Below, piece after piece: positions 9,233 to 17,115 of a DNA stretch of 64,000 bases. Where the stretch lies: positions 930,001 to 994,000 of the forward strand of contig NZ_JANAVO010000001.1 in assembly GCF_024213555.1 (NCBI RefSeq). Reading direction: 5' to 3'. Made by a program: the position numbers and the translations under genes. The stretch comes from Allokutzneria sp. A3M-2-11 16. Lineage in GTDB: Bacteria > Actinomycetota > Actinomycetes > Mycobacteriales > Pseudonocardiaceae. Numbering within the stretch: position 1 is the first letter of the stretch; each line of letters opens with the position of its first letter. The notes beneath the pieces were generated by a model. The model was not told the DNA's origin. It was given only the letters and a program-made list of their open reading frames with translations, and did no database searches.

Positions 9233-10297
9233 CTAGGGATAGGCGACCCACGACCGGTAGGTCGTCGACGGCGACGTGAGGTGGGCTCGGTCGGCGGCGA
9301 CAACTGTCAGCTCCAGGCGCCCGGTGTACCCCGGCGCCCAGTCCACGGTCGCGGTACCACCCGGGCGGTCCGCCGCGACGAAGTGAACCGGCTCCGATCC
9401 ACCGTAGTAGAACCCGGCGACGTCCTGGTCCCCTGCCGCGGAGAAGGTGAACTTGCCGGGCACATCCGGCCCACCGTGCCCGGGCGGGCCTGCGTTCTCC
9501 GGGTAGCCGGTGGAGCTGACCTTGGGCGCGTTCGCCGGGCGGACGTAGTCGGTGACGAACCGGCACGTGCGGCTCGGTGCGGAGCCGAACTCGTCGTCAT
9601 GGGCGGTCGCGGTCCACGCGTACTCCCGGCCGTGCACGAGGAATCCTTCGTGCAGCACGGCCCTCGCCGGGAGGCCAGACCCGGCGTAGCTCGCGGTCAC
9701 CTCCTTGCGAGTGCTCGGATCGGCGACGTCCCACACCGCGAACCGGACCGTCATGGTGTCCTTGTCCGGATCGGTCGGTGTCGCTTCGAGCATCGGCGCC
9801 GTGGAGCGCGTGTACCTGGGGTTCTCGGTGCACGCACTGCTGTCCATCAGCAGGCCGGTCGGCGCCTCGGGCTTCCGGTTGTGGCTGACGCTGATCGTGA
9901 GGTCGTTCCGGTAGCGGCGCCCGAACTCGGCCGCGAACTGGTTGGCCCCGGACATCCGCAGCGCCAGCGTCACCTTGGACTCGCCAGCCGCGAGCGCCGC
10001 TCCCAGCACTTCTTTGGCGTCCCAGTCCAAGTACTCCGACACGCAGTTCGTCAGGCTGCCCGGTCCGGGCAGGTCGAAAGTGAAGTACGCCTTCGACGAG
10101 TGCACCTGCCCCCGGTCGTCCCGCCAGGCCCCGACCGGCATGTCCCCCGGCTCTCCGGCGAAGCTCCGATCCGGCGCCAGGACGTCTGTGTACGCCCACG
10201 ACGCACGCAGGACCGACGTGTGCGACTCGGCCGCGGCGGGAGCCGCCACGAGTCCGGTCAGGACGACGGCGGCGGACAACGCGCTGATGACTCTCAT
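9233..10297 (-). CDS. Secreted protein with beta-sandwich-like repeats, function unknown
   Basis: 354 residues with a clear signal peptide (MRVISALSAAVVLTGLVAAP, AAA cleavage near 23). The mature protein opens with a region like the DNRLRE/wall-associated beta domains (TDVLAPDRSF, SSKAYFTFDLPGPG), then two Ig- or fibronectin-like stretches (PEAPTGLLMDSSAC, and a final domain ending LTSPSTTYRSWVAYP). No catalytic motif is visible; a cell-surface or polymer-binding role is a guess. It lies divergent to the chitinase, so the promoter region at 10298-10462 may serve both. It ends 30 bases before the adnA start on the same strand. Confidence 0.75.
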   Translation of the reverse strand: MRVISALSAAVVLTGLVAAPAAAESHTSVLRASWAYTDVLAPDRSFAGEPGDMPVGAWRDDRGQVHSSKAYFTFDLPGPGSLTNCVSEYLDWDAKEVLGAALAAGESKVTLALRMSGANQFAAEFGRRYRNDLTISVSHNRKPEAPTGLLMDSSACTENPRYTRSTAPMLEATPTDPDKDTMTVRFAVWDVADPSTRKEVTASYAGSGLPARAVLHEGFLVHGREYAWTATAHDDEFGSAPSRTCRFVTDYVRPANAPKVSSTGYPENAGPPGHGGPDVPGKFTFSAAGDQDVAGFYYGGSEPVHFVAADRPGGTATVDWAPGYTGRLELTVVAADRAHLTSPSTTYRSWVAYP

Positions 10298-10368
10298 CGA
10301 TCTCCTTCACCGCGCCCGGCCGCGATCCTCCCGCAGTCCGGTGCCCTCGTTGATCTCCCTTCCAACAC

Positions 10369-10395
10369 TTGACAGCGCAAGTGGTCTAGTCCACC
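10369..10395 (+). promoter_or_regulatory. Chitinase promoter region with DasR-type operator (dre)
   Basis: A TTGACA -35-like hexamer (10369-10374) is followed by GTGGTCTAGTCCAC (10381-10394), a near-palindrome that matches the consensus of dre sites bound by the N-acetylglucosamine-responsive GntR repressor DasR of Streptomyces. It is 68 bases before the chitinase ATG, the typical place for control of chitin-utilisation genes. That DasR itself regulates this gene is inference. Confidence 0.75.
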
Positions 10396-10462
10396 TTGGA
10401 GAGCGCTTACCGCTCGCTCGGTTCGCCGCCTCGACGCGAGTCCCCCCTGCACTGGAGGACCC

Positions 10463-11410
10463 ATGAGGTTTCTGCGGCGAACCCTGCTCTGCGCTCTCAG
10501 CGCCACCGCCATCGTCGGCACGGCCACCCCGGCCCACGCCGCCGTCAACCCGGTCACCGCTTCGCCCTACCTCTACAGCTGGGGCCGGACCATCAACCCC
10601 GTCGACGTGATGCGGCAGACCGGCGTGAAGTCGTTCACCCTGGCCTTCGTGCTCTCCGACGGGGGCTGCAACCCGAAGTGGGACGGCAACCAGGAGCTCT
10701 CGTCGAAGTCCGCGCTGATCAACCAGATCCGCGGCGCGGGCGGCGAGATCGTGCCCTCCTTCGGCGGGTGGTCCGGCAACAAGCTCGGTGACCGCTGCTC
10801 CAGCGCGAGCGCGCTCGCCGGGGCCTACCAGAAGGTGATCGACGCGTTCCGCCTCACCGCGATCGACATCGACATCGAGAACACCGAGTTCCACAACCCG
10901 TCTTCGCAGGACAAGGTGCTCGGCGCGCTGAAGATCGTGAAGGACCGCAACCCCGGCGTGAGGACCGTGATCACCATGGGCACGGCCAAATCCGGCCCGG
11001 ACGCCGACGGCCAGCGCCTGATCCGCCGCGCCCGCGAACTCGGCTCCAACGTGGACGTGTGGACGCTGATGCCGTTCAACTTCGGCGGCGGCAACATGGT
11101 CAACGACACGATCAGCGCCGTGGACAACCTCCGTTCCCGGCTGAGCAGCACCTTCGGCTACTCCGCCGCCGAGGCGTACCGGCGCAGCGGCATCTCGTCG
11201 ATGAACGGCAAGACCGACCAGAACGAGACCGTCACCGCGGCCAACTACAAGTCCATGCGCGACTATGCCGCCCGCAACCACTTGGGGCGCTTCACCTTCT
11301 GGGCCCTCAACCGCGATTTCGGCAACTGCGGCGCCGCGGGCTCCAACTGCTCGGGCATCAACCAGGGCACCTACGAGTTCACCCGCGTCACCGCCGGCTA
11401 CACCGGCTGA
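10463..11410 (+). CDS. Secreted glycoside hydrolase family 18 chitinase
   Basis: 315 residues. Signal peptide 1-26 (ends ATPAHA), then a single GH18 barrel without chitin-binding or fibronectin modules. Start ATG 10463 is preceded by GGAGG. The catalytic strand reads LTAIDIDIE with the proton donor at Glu139; the first Asp of the DxxDxDxE motif is replaced by Thr132. SFGGWSG near 99-105 is the second conserved GH18 strand. It should cleave chitin or chitin oligomers outside the cell by substrate-assisted catalysis. An upstream dre-like operator suggests induction by GlcNAc. Single-domain chitinases of this kind are common in Streptomyces and relatives. Confidence 0.92.
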   Translation: MRFLRRTLLCALSATAIVGTATPAHAAVNPVTASPYLYSWGRTINPVDVMRQTGVKSFTLAFVLSDGGCNPKWDGNQELSSKSALINQIRGAGGEIVPSFGGWSGNKLGDRCSSASALAGAYQKVIDAFRLTAIDIDIENTEFHNPSSQDKVLGALKIVKDRNPGVRTVITMGTAKSGPDADGQRLIRRARELGSNVDVWTLMPFNFGGGNMVNDTISAVDNLRSRLSSTFGYSAAEAYRRSGISSMNGKTDQNETVTAANYKSMRDYAARNHLGRFTFWALNRDFGNCGAAGSNCSGINQGTYEFTRVTAGYTG

Positions 11411-11442
11411 GCGTTGTCGGTGCCCTGCGCCACAATCGGGGT

Positions 11443-11781
11443 GTGGACGAACAGATACACGAGCGCGTGCGGGACGTGATCCGCTCCATCCCGGTCGGCC
11501 AGGTGGCGACCTACGGTGACGTGGCGGCGGTGGCGAAGGCTCCGTCGCCGCGCATCGTCGGCCGCATCCTCGCCGAGGACGGGCACGACCTGCCGTGGCA
11601 ACGCGTCCTGCGCGCGAACGGCACGCCCGCGCCGCACCTCGCCGACGAGCAACTCCAACTGCTCCGCGAAGAAGGCGTGGCGATCCTCGACGGCAAAATC
11701 GACTTCGCCGCGCACCGCTGGTCCGAGTCCCCCACCGCCCACGCGACCCCGAAAGACGACCCCCAACCCGGCCTCTTCTAA
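11443..11781 (+). CDS. Alkyltransferase-like (ATL) DNA-binding protein
   Basis: 112 residues from GTG 11443. It resembles the C-terminal domain of O6-alkylguanine transferases: IPVGQVATYGDVAAVA, then SPRIVGRILAEDG, LPWQRVLRANG and LLREEGV. The reactive Cys of the PCHRV motif is replaced by Trp (PWQRV), the hallmark of ATL proteins, which bind O6-alkylguanine without repairing it and recruit nucleotide excision repair. Homologue of Rv3204, which also neighbours adnAB in M. tuberculosis. No Shine-Dalgarno; CACAAT lies 6 bases upstream, so the mRNA may be leaderless. The C-terminal tail is Pro/Thr-rich. Confidence 0.88.
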   Translation: MDEQIHERVRDVIRSIPVGQVATYGDVAAVAKAPSPRIVGRILAEDGHDLPWQRVLRANGTPAPHLADEQLQLLREEGVAILDGKIDFAAHRWSESPTAHATPKDDPQPGLF

Positions 11782-11795
11782 CCCCCCGGGGGTAC

Positions 11796-11858
11796 CCCGT
11801 TTCGTACTCTTAGCCGTAAAGAGAGCGCTCCCATAGGTGGCTAAGAGTACGAAACGGG
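11796..11858. repeat. Palindromic element family 2, copy 1
   Basis: Perfect 20-base inverted repeat, left arm CCCGTTTCGTACTCTTAGCC at 11796-11815 and right arm 11839-11858, around a 23-base centre containing AGAGAGCGCTCCC. Sister copies are at 38120-38182 and 46926-46988. It lies between convergent genes, 14 bases after the ATL stop, and its right arm encodes the last codons and stop of the TPR gene. It would fold into a strong hairpin in both transcripts and may act as a bidirectional terminator. Confidence 0.9.
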
Positions 11859-12170
11859 CGAAATGTCGGCGCCGAGGGCCGTGGCGAGCTTGAGTTCGAC
11901 CGCGGCCTCGGAGTGCCGGGACAGCCGTGCCAACGTGCGGCCGAGCAGCAGGCGCGCATAACCGTCGGACGGGTCCAGCCGCACCAGCTCACGGGCCACG
12001 GTCTCGGCACGGCCGAGCGACGCGGACTGGTAGTGCGCCAACGCCAACTCCTCCAGCACGGCGCGGTTCGTCGGCTCAAGTGCGGCCGCCTCGGCGAGGA
12101 ACCGCGCGGCACCACTGGGATCACCGGCGGCGCGGAACATCCGCCCGCGCTCGAACAGCTCCATGGTCAC
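11841..12170 (-). CDS. Small tetratricopeptide-repeat protein
   Basis: 109 residues, nearly all TPR helices (FLAEAAALEPTNRAVLEELALAHYQ, AETVARELVRLDPSDGYARLLLGRTLARL). GTG 12170 overlaps the pirin stop by four bases (GTGA), so it is translationally coupled to pirin; an ATG two codons later (12164) is an alternative start. The final residues PVSYS and the TAG stop are encoded by the right arm of the palindromic element at 11796-11858, so the natural C-terminus was probably replaced or extended when the element arrived. A protein-protein interaction role is expected; its partner is unknown, but coupling to pirin suggests a functional link. Confidence 0.8.
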   Translation of the reverse strand: MTMELFERGRMFRAAGDPSGAARFLAEAAALEPTNRAVLEELALAHYQSASLGRAETVARELVRLDPSDGYARLLLGRTLARLSRHSEAAVELKLATALGADISPVSYS

Positions 12171-13138
12171 GTGGACACCTCCTCGTCGGTCGGGCCGCGG
12201 TGGGCGATGCGCTCGGCCGGGATCGTGCCGAGGCGGCCCGCCTGGTAGTCCTCCATCGCCTGCATGATCTCCGCGCGGGTGTTCATCACGAACGGCCCGT
12301 AGCGCGCGACCGGCTCGTTGATCGGCCGACCGCCCAGCACGAGCACGTCCCAGGCCGAGCGCGCCCGCATGGTCAGGGCGTCACCAGCGCTGAACACGCC
12401 GAGCTGCCCCTCCTCCAGCGGTCGCCCCTCACGGCCGATCGTGCCGCGGCCGGAAAGCACGTAGACCATGGCGTTGAAGTCGTTCGGCCAGGGCAGATCG
12501 AGCTGAGCGCCCGCGCTGACCGTGGCGTGCAGGTAGGTGATCGGAGTCCACGTCACCCCGGGGCCGTCGTGCCCGTCGAGCGAGCCCGCGATCACCCGGA
12601 CCAACGCACCACCGTCCACACTGGACAGAAGCGTCACGTCCCCGCCGCCGATGTCCTGGTAGCGCGGAGCGGTCAGCTTCATCGCGCGCGGCAGGTTCAC
12701 CCACAGCTGCACGCCGTGGAAGAGCCCGCCCTTGGTGACCAGTTCCTGCGGCGGCAGCTCGTTGTGCAGGATGCCCGCGCCCGCGGTCATCCACTGCGTG
12801 CCGCCGTCCTTGATCACGCCGCCGCCCCCGATGGAGTCGGTGTGCTCCATCGCGCCGTCGATCATGTAGGTGACCGTCTCGAAGCCGCGGTGCGGATGCC
12901 ACGGGGCGCCCTTCGCCTCACCCGGCGCGTACTCCACCGCGCCGAGGTGGTCCAGCAGCAGGAACGGATCGGCGAGGCTGAGGTCGATGCCGGGAAACGG
13001 GCGGCGAACGGCGAAACCCTCGCCTTCGAGGAAGCGCTGGGCCTGCACGACGCGCTTGACGCCGCGCCAGCCGGTCTCCGCCTGGGGCAGCTCCGGCAGG
13101 CGGGGCAGGGTCAGGGTGTTCGCGGTGATTGCGGGCAT
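12167..13138 (-). CDS. Pirin family bicupin protein
   Basis: 323 residues. ATG 13138 has GGAGG six bases upstream. Two cupin domains: the N-terminal one carries the metal-binding pattern PHRGFETVTYMIDGAMEHTDS and the downstream GAGILHNE, matching the three His and one Glu of pirins. The C-terminal cupin (GRGTIGREGRPLEEGQLGVFSAGDALTM) lacks metal ligands, as usual. Bacterial pirins bind Fe and some act as quercetinases or redox-linked regulators; the substrate cannot be told here. Upstream of the coupled TPR gene. A GTTGA-n4-TCAAC palindrome lies about 45 bases before the start. Confidence 0.9.
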   Translation of the reverse strand: MPAITANTLTLPRLPELPQAETGWRGVKRVVQAQRFLEGEGFAVRRPFPGIDLSLADPFLLLDHLGAVEYAPGEAKGAPWHPHRGFETVTYMIDGAMEHTDSIGGGGVIKDGGTQWMTAGAGILHNELPPQELVTKGGLFHGVQLWVNLPRAMKLTAPRYQDIGGGDVTLLSSVDGGALVRVIAGSLDGHDGPGVTWTPITYLHATVSAGAQLDLPWPNDFNAMVYVLSGRGTIGREGRPLEEGQLGVFSAGDALTMRARSAWDVLVLGGRPINEPVARYGPFVMNTRAEIMQAMEDYQAGRLGTIPAERIAHRGPTDEEVST

Positions 13139-13181
13139 GGTGGGCCTCCTCGGTCGACGGCCATCCACACCCTACAAGCTC

Positions 13182-13195
13182 GTTGAACTCTCAAC
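13182..13195. promoter_or_regulatory. Palindrome GTTGAACTCTCAAC upstream of pirin
   Basis: Five-base arms around ACTC, 44 bases before the pirin ATG and 16 bases downstream of the nirD stop. Position suits a repressor or activator site for the pirin-TPR operon. The cognate regulator is unknown. Confidence 0.35.
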
Positions 13196-13210
13196 TATTC
13201 CCCGGATGGC

Positions 13211-13549
13211 TCAGGCGGCCACGCCGAGCTCCACCGTGCCGTCGACCACGCGCACCGGGTAGACGGGAATGCGCAGCTCCGGGTCCTCGACGCACTCGCC
13301 GGTCTCCAGGTCGAACGCGCGCTCGCGCGCCGGGGAGATCACCACCAGCCGCCCGCGCCGATCACCGATGATGCCGCGCGAGAGCACGGGAGCCCCGGTC
13401 GCCGGGTCGAGGTTGCCGACCGCGCGCACGTAGCCCTCGAAGGTGCGGAACACCGCGGCCTGCGCACCGTCGGGCAGCGAGGTCACCGAACCGCGGTCAG
13501 GCCAGAGCGCGTCGTAGCCACAGATCTGGATCCACGAGAGCGGGTTCAT
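13211..13549 (-). CDS. nirD: NirD-like Rieske protein (nitrite reductase small subunit)
   Basis: 112 residues from ATG 13549 with GGAGG upstream. Matches the NirD Rieske-like fold: WIQICGYDALWPDRGSV, FRTFEGYVRAVGNLDPATGAPVLSRGIIGDRRGRLVVISPARERAFDLETGECVEDPELRIPVYPV (the latter spread over residues 36-101). As in most NirD proteins the two Cys-His Rieske ligand pairs are incomplete, so it probably binds no cluster. NirD normally partners NirB in assimilatory nitrite reduction, yet nirB is not adjacent: upstream is a repeat element and then TIGR02569. It is either an orphan subunit serving a NirB encoded elsewhere or has another role. Confidence 0.82.
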   Translation of the reverse strand: MNPLSWIQICGYDALWPDRGSVTSLPDGAQAAVFRTFEGYVRAVGNLDPATGAPVLSRGIIGDRRGRLVVISPARERAFDLETGECVEDPELRIPVYPVRVVDGTVELGVAA

Positions 13550-13570
13550 CTGCTCACCTCCGAAAAGCGC

Positions 13571-13586
13571 GTTGGACGCATCCAAC
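13571..13586. promoter_or_regulatory. Palindrome GTTGGA-CGCA-TCCAAC upstream of nirD
   Basis: Six-base perfect arms with a four-base centre, 21 bases upstream of the nirD ATG. The distance fits an operator overlapping the promoter or the start of the transcript. No consensus is recognised; it does not match the GlnR box. Confidence 0.4.
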
Positions 13587-13655
13587 GTCACCCGGATGTC
13601 GCAGTGTTCACCCCGATGTGACAGCCGTGTTAACCAGCCGCCCGTCACCTCCCAG

Positions 13656-13800
13656 CCGGGTCGCACAGTCTTCAAGTCCCACGAACCCCACCCGCACAGG
13701 TCTTCAACCGCCCCCAACCCCCGGACTGCCAGGGGGGTACGAGGCGGTTGAAGACGGTCGCGGAGGGGGTTGGGCGTACTTGAAGACCGGCGAACCGCGG
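13656..13800. repeat. Long-hairpin repeat family 1, copy A
   Basis: Imperfect inverted repeat of about 145 bases with ends GTCTTCAAGT (13669-13678) and ACTTGAAGAC (13778-13787), plus degenerate flanks of about 12 bases. This copy also has an inner pair GTCTTCAACCGCC (13700-13712) / GGCGGTTGAAGAC (13743-13755), not seen in the others. It ends 3 bases from the stop of the TIGR02569 gene on the minus strand. Confidence 0.9.
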
Positions 13801-13803
13801 CGG

Positions 13804-14598
13804 CTACAGGGTTTCGAGCACCAGGTGTGCCGCGCGGTCGAGGCCGGTCAGCGTCTGCGCGGAGGAGCGCGGGTGCAGCGCGTGCATGGCGAGCCGGTAC
13901 AGCAGCGCGCGCAGCAGCATCTGCGGCCACTCCGGCAGGTGCGCCCAGCGCTTGGTCAGCCCCTGATCCGCTCCGCCCCAGGCCAACGCGTCCACGGTGA
14001 TCACCGCGGCGGCCCACTCCGGCGGCCGCCAGTACGGCGTGAAGTCCATGATCCCGGGCGGCGCGTTGCCCGCGAAGAGCACGTTGCCGAACAGGTCGCC
14101 GTGCACCAGCTGCGAGCGCAGGCGGGTCGGCCTGCGCGAGTTGGCCAGCACCGCGAACATCCGCCCACCGAGGTCCGGGACGAGCCGCGAATCGGCCTCA
14201 CCCCAGGCCATCCGGTCGGCGATGGCGTTGATGTCCTTGCGCGCGTCCAGGAAGTCGGGCCTGCGCAGCTCCACCGTTGCCGCGTGCAGGCGCAGCGACA
14301 CCGAGATCACCTCGTCGTGCCGCGACTCCGGCTGACCGGCGATGTGCCGGGTGGCCGACCACCCGGCGACCACCCACCTGCCGTCGGTGGAGCGCAGCGG
14401 CCGGGCGAGCCGGAGCTGGTCCACCTCAAGGGAGTCCAGGGTCTGGGCGGCCCACGCCGCCTCCGACGGGTCGAAGATCGGTTTGAGCACGACGTCGCCG
14501 CACAACCACGCCGGGCCGCCCGCGTAGGGCTCGGGCAGCGCGGTACGCGCACCGAACGCCGCGCGCACGTGTTGGGGTGGCGGCTCCGGTGGTTTCAC
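13804..14598 (-). CDS. TIGR02569 family protein, aminoglycoside-phosphotransferase-like
   Basis: 264 residues from GTG 14598, the start implied by the mycobacterial homologue Rv3205c and by TAGCGT 8 bases upstream (leaderless pattern, no Shine-Dalgarno). The body resembles APH/choline-kinase-like phosphotransferases: LVHGDLFGNVLFAGNAPPGIMDFTPYWRPPEWA contains the catalytic-loop-like HGDLFxxN and the metal-binding Asp (MDFTPYWR). The N-lobe is short and lacks an obvious nucleotide-binding Lys motif. It always neighbours moeZ in actinobacteria, but its substrate is unknown. Its 3' end abuts repeat copy A. Confidence 0.85.
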   Translation of the reverse strand: MKPPEPPPQHVRAAFGARTALPEPYAGGPAWLCGDVVLKPIFDPSEAAWAAQTLDSLEVDQLRLARPLRSTDGRWVVAGWSATRHIAGQPESRHDEVISVSLRLHAATVELRRPDFLDARKDINAIADRMAWGEADSRLVPDLGGRMFAVLANSRRPTRLRSQLVHGDLFGNVLFAGNAPPGIMDFTPYWRPPEWAAAVITVDALAWGGADQGLTKRWAHLPEWPQMLLRALLYRLAMHALHPRSSAQTLTGLDRAAHLVLETL

Positions 14599-14653
14599 GA
14601 CTCGGCACGCTACCCCGACCCACCGACAGAACGCGGGATAGGCACGGCAGGAG

Positions 14654-14685
14654 AAGGGGCGCTTTTGGCTTAACAAGCGCCCCTT
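14654..14685 (-). terminator. Hairpin terminator after moeZ
   Basis: Perfect 11-base arms AAGGGGCGCTT / AAGCGCCCCTT with a 10-base loop, 9 bases after the moeZ stop on the minus strand. There is no long U-tract, as is common in high-GC actinobacteria. Confidence 0.75.
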
Positions 14686-14694
14686 CGACCACAG

Positions 14695-15873
14695 CTAGTA
14701 CGTCGGCAGGCTCGGGTCGATGTCCCTTGCCCAGCCCAGGACTCCGCCGCCGACGTGCACGGCGTCGCCGAAGCCCGCGCGGTGCAGCGCGGCGAGCGCC
14801 TCGGCCGAACGAGCGCCGGACTTGCAGTGCAGCACGATCGGCCGGTCCTGCGGCAGCTCGCCGAACGCCTCGCCGGAGAGGATCCGGTCCTTGGGGATCA
14901 GCACGGAGCCGGGGATCTTGACGATCTCGTACTCGTGCGGCTCGCGGACGTCGACCAGCACGAAGTCCTCCTTGCGGTCGAACTTCTCCTTGAGCTCGCG
15001 CGGCGTGATGGTCCGCCCGGCCGCCGCGTTCTGCGCCGCGTCGGAGACCACCCCGCAGAACGCCTCGTAGTCGATCAGCTCGGTGACCGGCTCACCGTTG
15101 GGGTCCTTGCGGATGCGGATGGTCCGGTAGGACATCTCCAGCGCGTCGAAGACCATCAGCCTGCCCAGCAGGGTCTCGCCGATGCCGGTGATCAGCTTGA
15201 TCGCCTCGGTGACCATGATCGAGCCGATGGAGGCGCACAGCACGCCGAGCACGCCGCCCTCCGCGCAGGAGGGGACCATGCCGGGCGGCGGGGCCTCCGG
15301 GTAGAGGTCGCGGTACTGCACGCCCTCCGCGCCACCGGGCGGGTCGGCCCAGTACACGCTGGCCTGGCCCTCGAAGCGGAAGATCGAGCCCCAGACGTAG
15401 GGCTTGCCGAGCAGCACGCAGGCGTCGTTGACCAGGTACCGGGTGGCGAAGTTGTCCGTGCCGTCCAGGATCAGGTCGTAGTCGCGGAAGACGTCCAGGA
15501 CGTTGTCCGCTTCCAGGCGCACCTGGTGCAGGTTGACCTTGACGAACGGGTTGACCTCGGCGATCGAGTCGCGGGCCGACTCCGCCTTGGGCCGCCCGAG
15601 GTCGGACTGGCCGTGGATGATCTGCCGGTGCAGGTTCGACTCGTCGACGGTGTCGAACTCGACGATGCCGATCGTGCCGACCCCGGCCGCGGCGAGGTAC
15701 AGCAGCGCCGGACTGCCGAGCCCACCGGCGCCGACCACCAGCACCTTGGCGTTCTTCAGCCGCTTCTGACCGTCCACCCCGACCTCGGGGATGATCAGGT
15801 GGCGGCTGTAGCGGGCGACCTCCTCGTTGGTCAGCTCCGCAGCGGGCTCCACCAGCGGTGGCAGCGTCGACAT
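14695..15873 (-). CDS. moeZ: MoeZ, sulfur-carrier adenylyltransferase/sulfurtransferase
   Basis: 392 residues; ATG 15873 with GGAGG upstream. The N-terminal ThiF/E1-like domain has the ATP-binding GAGGLGSP near 48-55 and the DGTDNFATRYLVND loop; the C-terminal rhodanese domain (about 285-392) has active-site Cys350 in HCKSGARS. Such MoeBR fusion proteins adenylate and then thiolate the C-terminal Gly-Gly of small sulfur carriers (MoaD, CysO, ThiS types) used for molybdopterin, cysteine and thiamine synthesis. Homologue of Rv3206c. Upstream of TIGR02569 on the same strand but separated by a terminator. Confidence 0.93.
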   Translation of the reverse strand: MSTLPPLVEPAAELTNEEVARYSRHLIIPEVGVDGQKRLKNAKVLVVGAGGLGSPALLYLAAAGVGTIGIVEFDTVDESNLHRQIIHGQSDLGRPKAESARDSIAEVNPFVKVNLHQVRLEADNVLDVFRDYDLILDGTDNFATRYLVNDACVLLGKPYVWGSIFRFEGQASVYWADPPGGAEGVQYRDLYPEAPPPGMVPSCAEGGVLGVLCASIGSIMVTEAIKLITGIGETLLGRLMVFDALEMSYRTIRIRKDPNGEPVTELIDYEAFCGVVSDAAQNAAAGRTITPRELKEKFDRKEDFVLVDVREPHEYEIVKIPGSVLIPKDRILSGEAFGELPQDRPIVLHCKSGARSAEALAALHRAGFGDAVHVGGGVLGWARDIDPSLPTY

Positions 15874-15982
15874 GGGTGTTCCTCCTCGCCACATGGGCAC
15901 CGAAAACGTCCCTGCGCTCGTCAACGCCCGTCTTACACGCGTTCTTCCACGTGGACCAGGCATCCCAGCAAATGGGAGCGGC

Positions 15983-17062
15983 TCAGGGGTTCGGCCACGG
16001 GTTGGGTTTGCACGTCTTCCCGTCGGCCTTGACCGCGTTCTTGTTGCCCGGGTCGTTCTGGTTGAGCAGGGCGACGTAGTCGTTGGCGACGCCGAAGGAC
16101 TGCTGCATCATCACCGGCGCGACGCCGTTCTCCTCGGCGCAGCCGCGGTGCTGGTTGCGGAACACGTGCCCGACCTCGTGGTTGATCGCGTAGGTGCGGT
16201 ACAGACCGAGGTCGGGGCCGTAGGCGATCGCTCCCCTGACCCACCTCGCGAGGTTGATGTAGACCCGGTCCTGCGTGCTGTTCCAGCAGGACGCCTCGTA
16301 CTGGATCGTGTAGTTGCACACGTCGGGTCTGCGCGCGGTGTTCGGCGTGGTGAGGCTGATCCGGAAGTCCGGGGCCGGGGTGGTGCTGTCCACCCGCTGG
16401 AGCCGGACGCCGCTGCCGTTCTTGCTGCCCACCCAGCTCTTCGGGCTGCCGAGGATGCCGTCGACCACCCTGGCGAAGGCGTCCTCGCCCTGCACGACCG
16501 AGGTGTCGATGCCGTTCTCGATCTCGATCGTGTAGCGGTAGAGCTTGCCGGTGGTGCCCACCACGCCGGTGGAGCCGCGGACGACGCTGAAGGTGTTCGG
16601 TCCGGACTCGGCGTACTTCTCGCCGGTCTTGGGCAGCTCGGCCGTGGGGATGTTCACATCGATCTTGCCCGGCGGCGCCTCGGCGACCACGGGCTCCAGC
16701 TGCTCGGGTGGCTCCTCGCTGGAGCTGCTCTGCGGTCCGCCCCCGGCCTGCGAATCGGTGGGCGCGGTGCCGAAGTCGACGAAGGCGAGGACGGTCAGCA
16801 CCACCAGCACGGGCAGCGCGTAGACCCGCCAGCCGTAGGTGGCGATGGCCCCGCCGACACCGGGCTTCTTCTTGGCCTTCGGCCGTTCGCGCTGCTCCTT
16901 GGGCTTCTCACCGTGCGGGTCCCAGGAGGCGACGAGCGGCTCGAACTGGGTGCGGCGCTCGCGCCGGACGCGCTGCGACTGCTGGACCTTCTGCGGCCGG
17001 ACCGGACGAGCGGAGCCCCCGTTGTCGTGCGTTCCGCGTCGTCCGTGCTCCGTTCGGGTCAC
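15983..17062 (-). CDS. DUF3152 membrane-anchored zincin-like protein
   Basis: 359 residues from GTG 17062. A basic, disordered N-terminus (RRERRTQFEPLVASWDPHG) precedes one transmembrane segment near 80-97 (VYALPVLVVLTVLAFVDF), then an extracytoplasmic domain. HEVGHVFRNQH (295-305) matches an HExxH zinc-binding core with a third His like metzincins, and several Cys may form disulfides. Family DUF3152, homologue of Rv3207c; peptidase activity is predicted from the motif only. The gene follows the alpha/beta hydrolase with a 53-base gap on the same strand. Confidence 0.85.
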   Translation of the reverse strand: MTRTEHGRRGTHDNGGSARPVRPQKVQQSQRVRRERRTQFEPLVASWDPHGEKPKEQRERPKAKKKPGVGGAIATYGWRVYALPVLVVLTVLAFVDFGTAPTDSQAGGGPQSSSSEEPPEQLEPVVAEAPPGKIDVNIPTAELPKTGEKYAESGPNTFSVVRGSTGVVGTTGKLYRYTIEIENGIDTSVVQGEDAFARVVDGILGSPKSWVGSKNGSGVRLQRVDSTTPAPDFRISLTTPNTARRPDVCNYTIQYEASCWNSTQDRVYINLARWVRGAIAYGPDLGLYRTYAINHEVGHVFRNQHRGCAEENGVAPVMMQQSFGVANDYVALLNQNDPGNKNAVKADGKTCKPNPWPNP

Positions 17063-17115
17063 CGATCCAGATTGCCACAGCCGCCGAGGGGCCCGCGTGC
17101 GCGACCCTCCCGGGT

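Noticed and set aside
7865-10372. 835-codon open frame opposite adnA
   Set aside because: The translation is rich in Arg, His and Pro with no family match; the minus strand encodes a clear AdnA and a secreted protein over the same bases.
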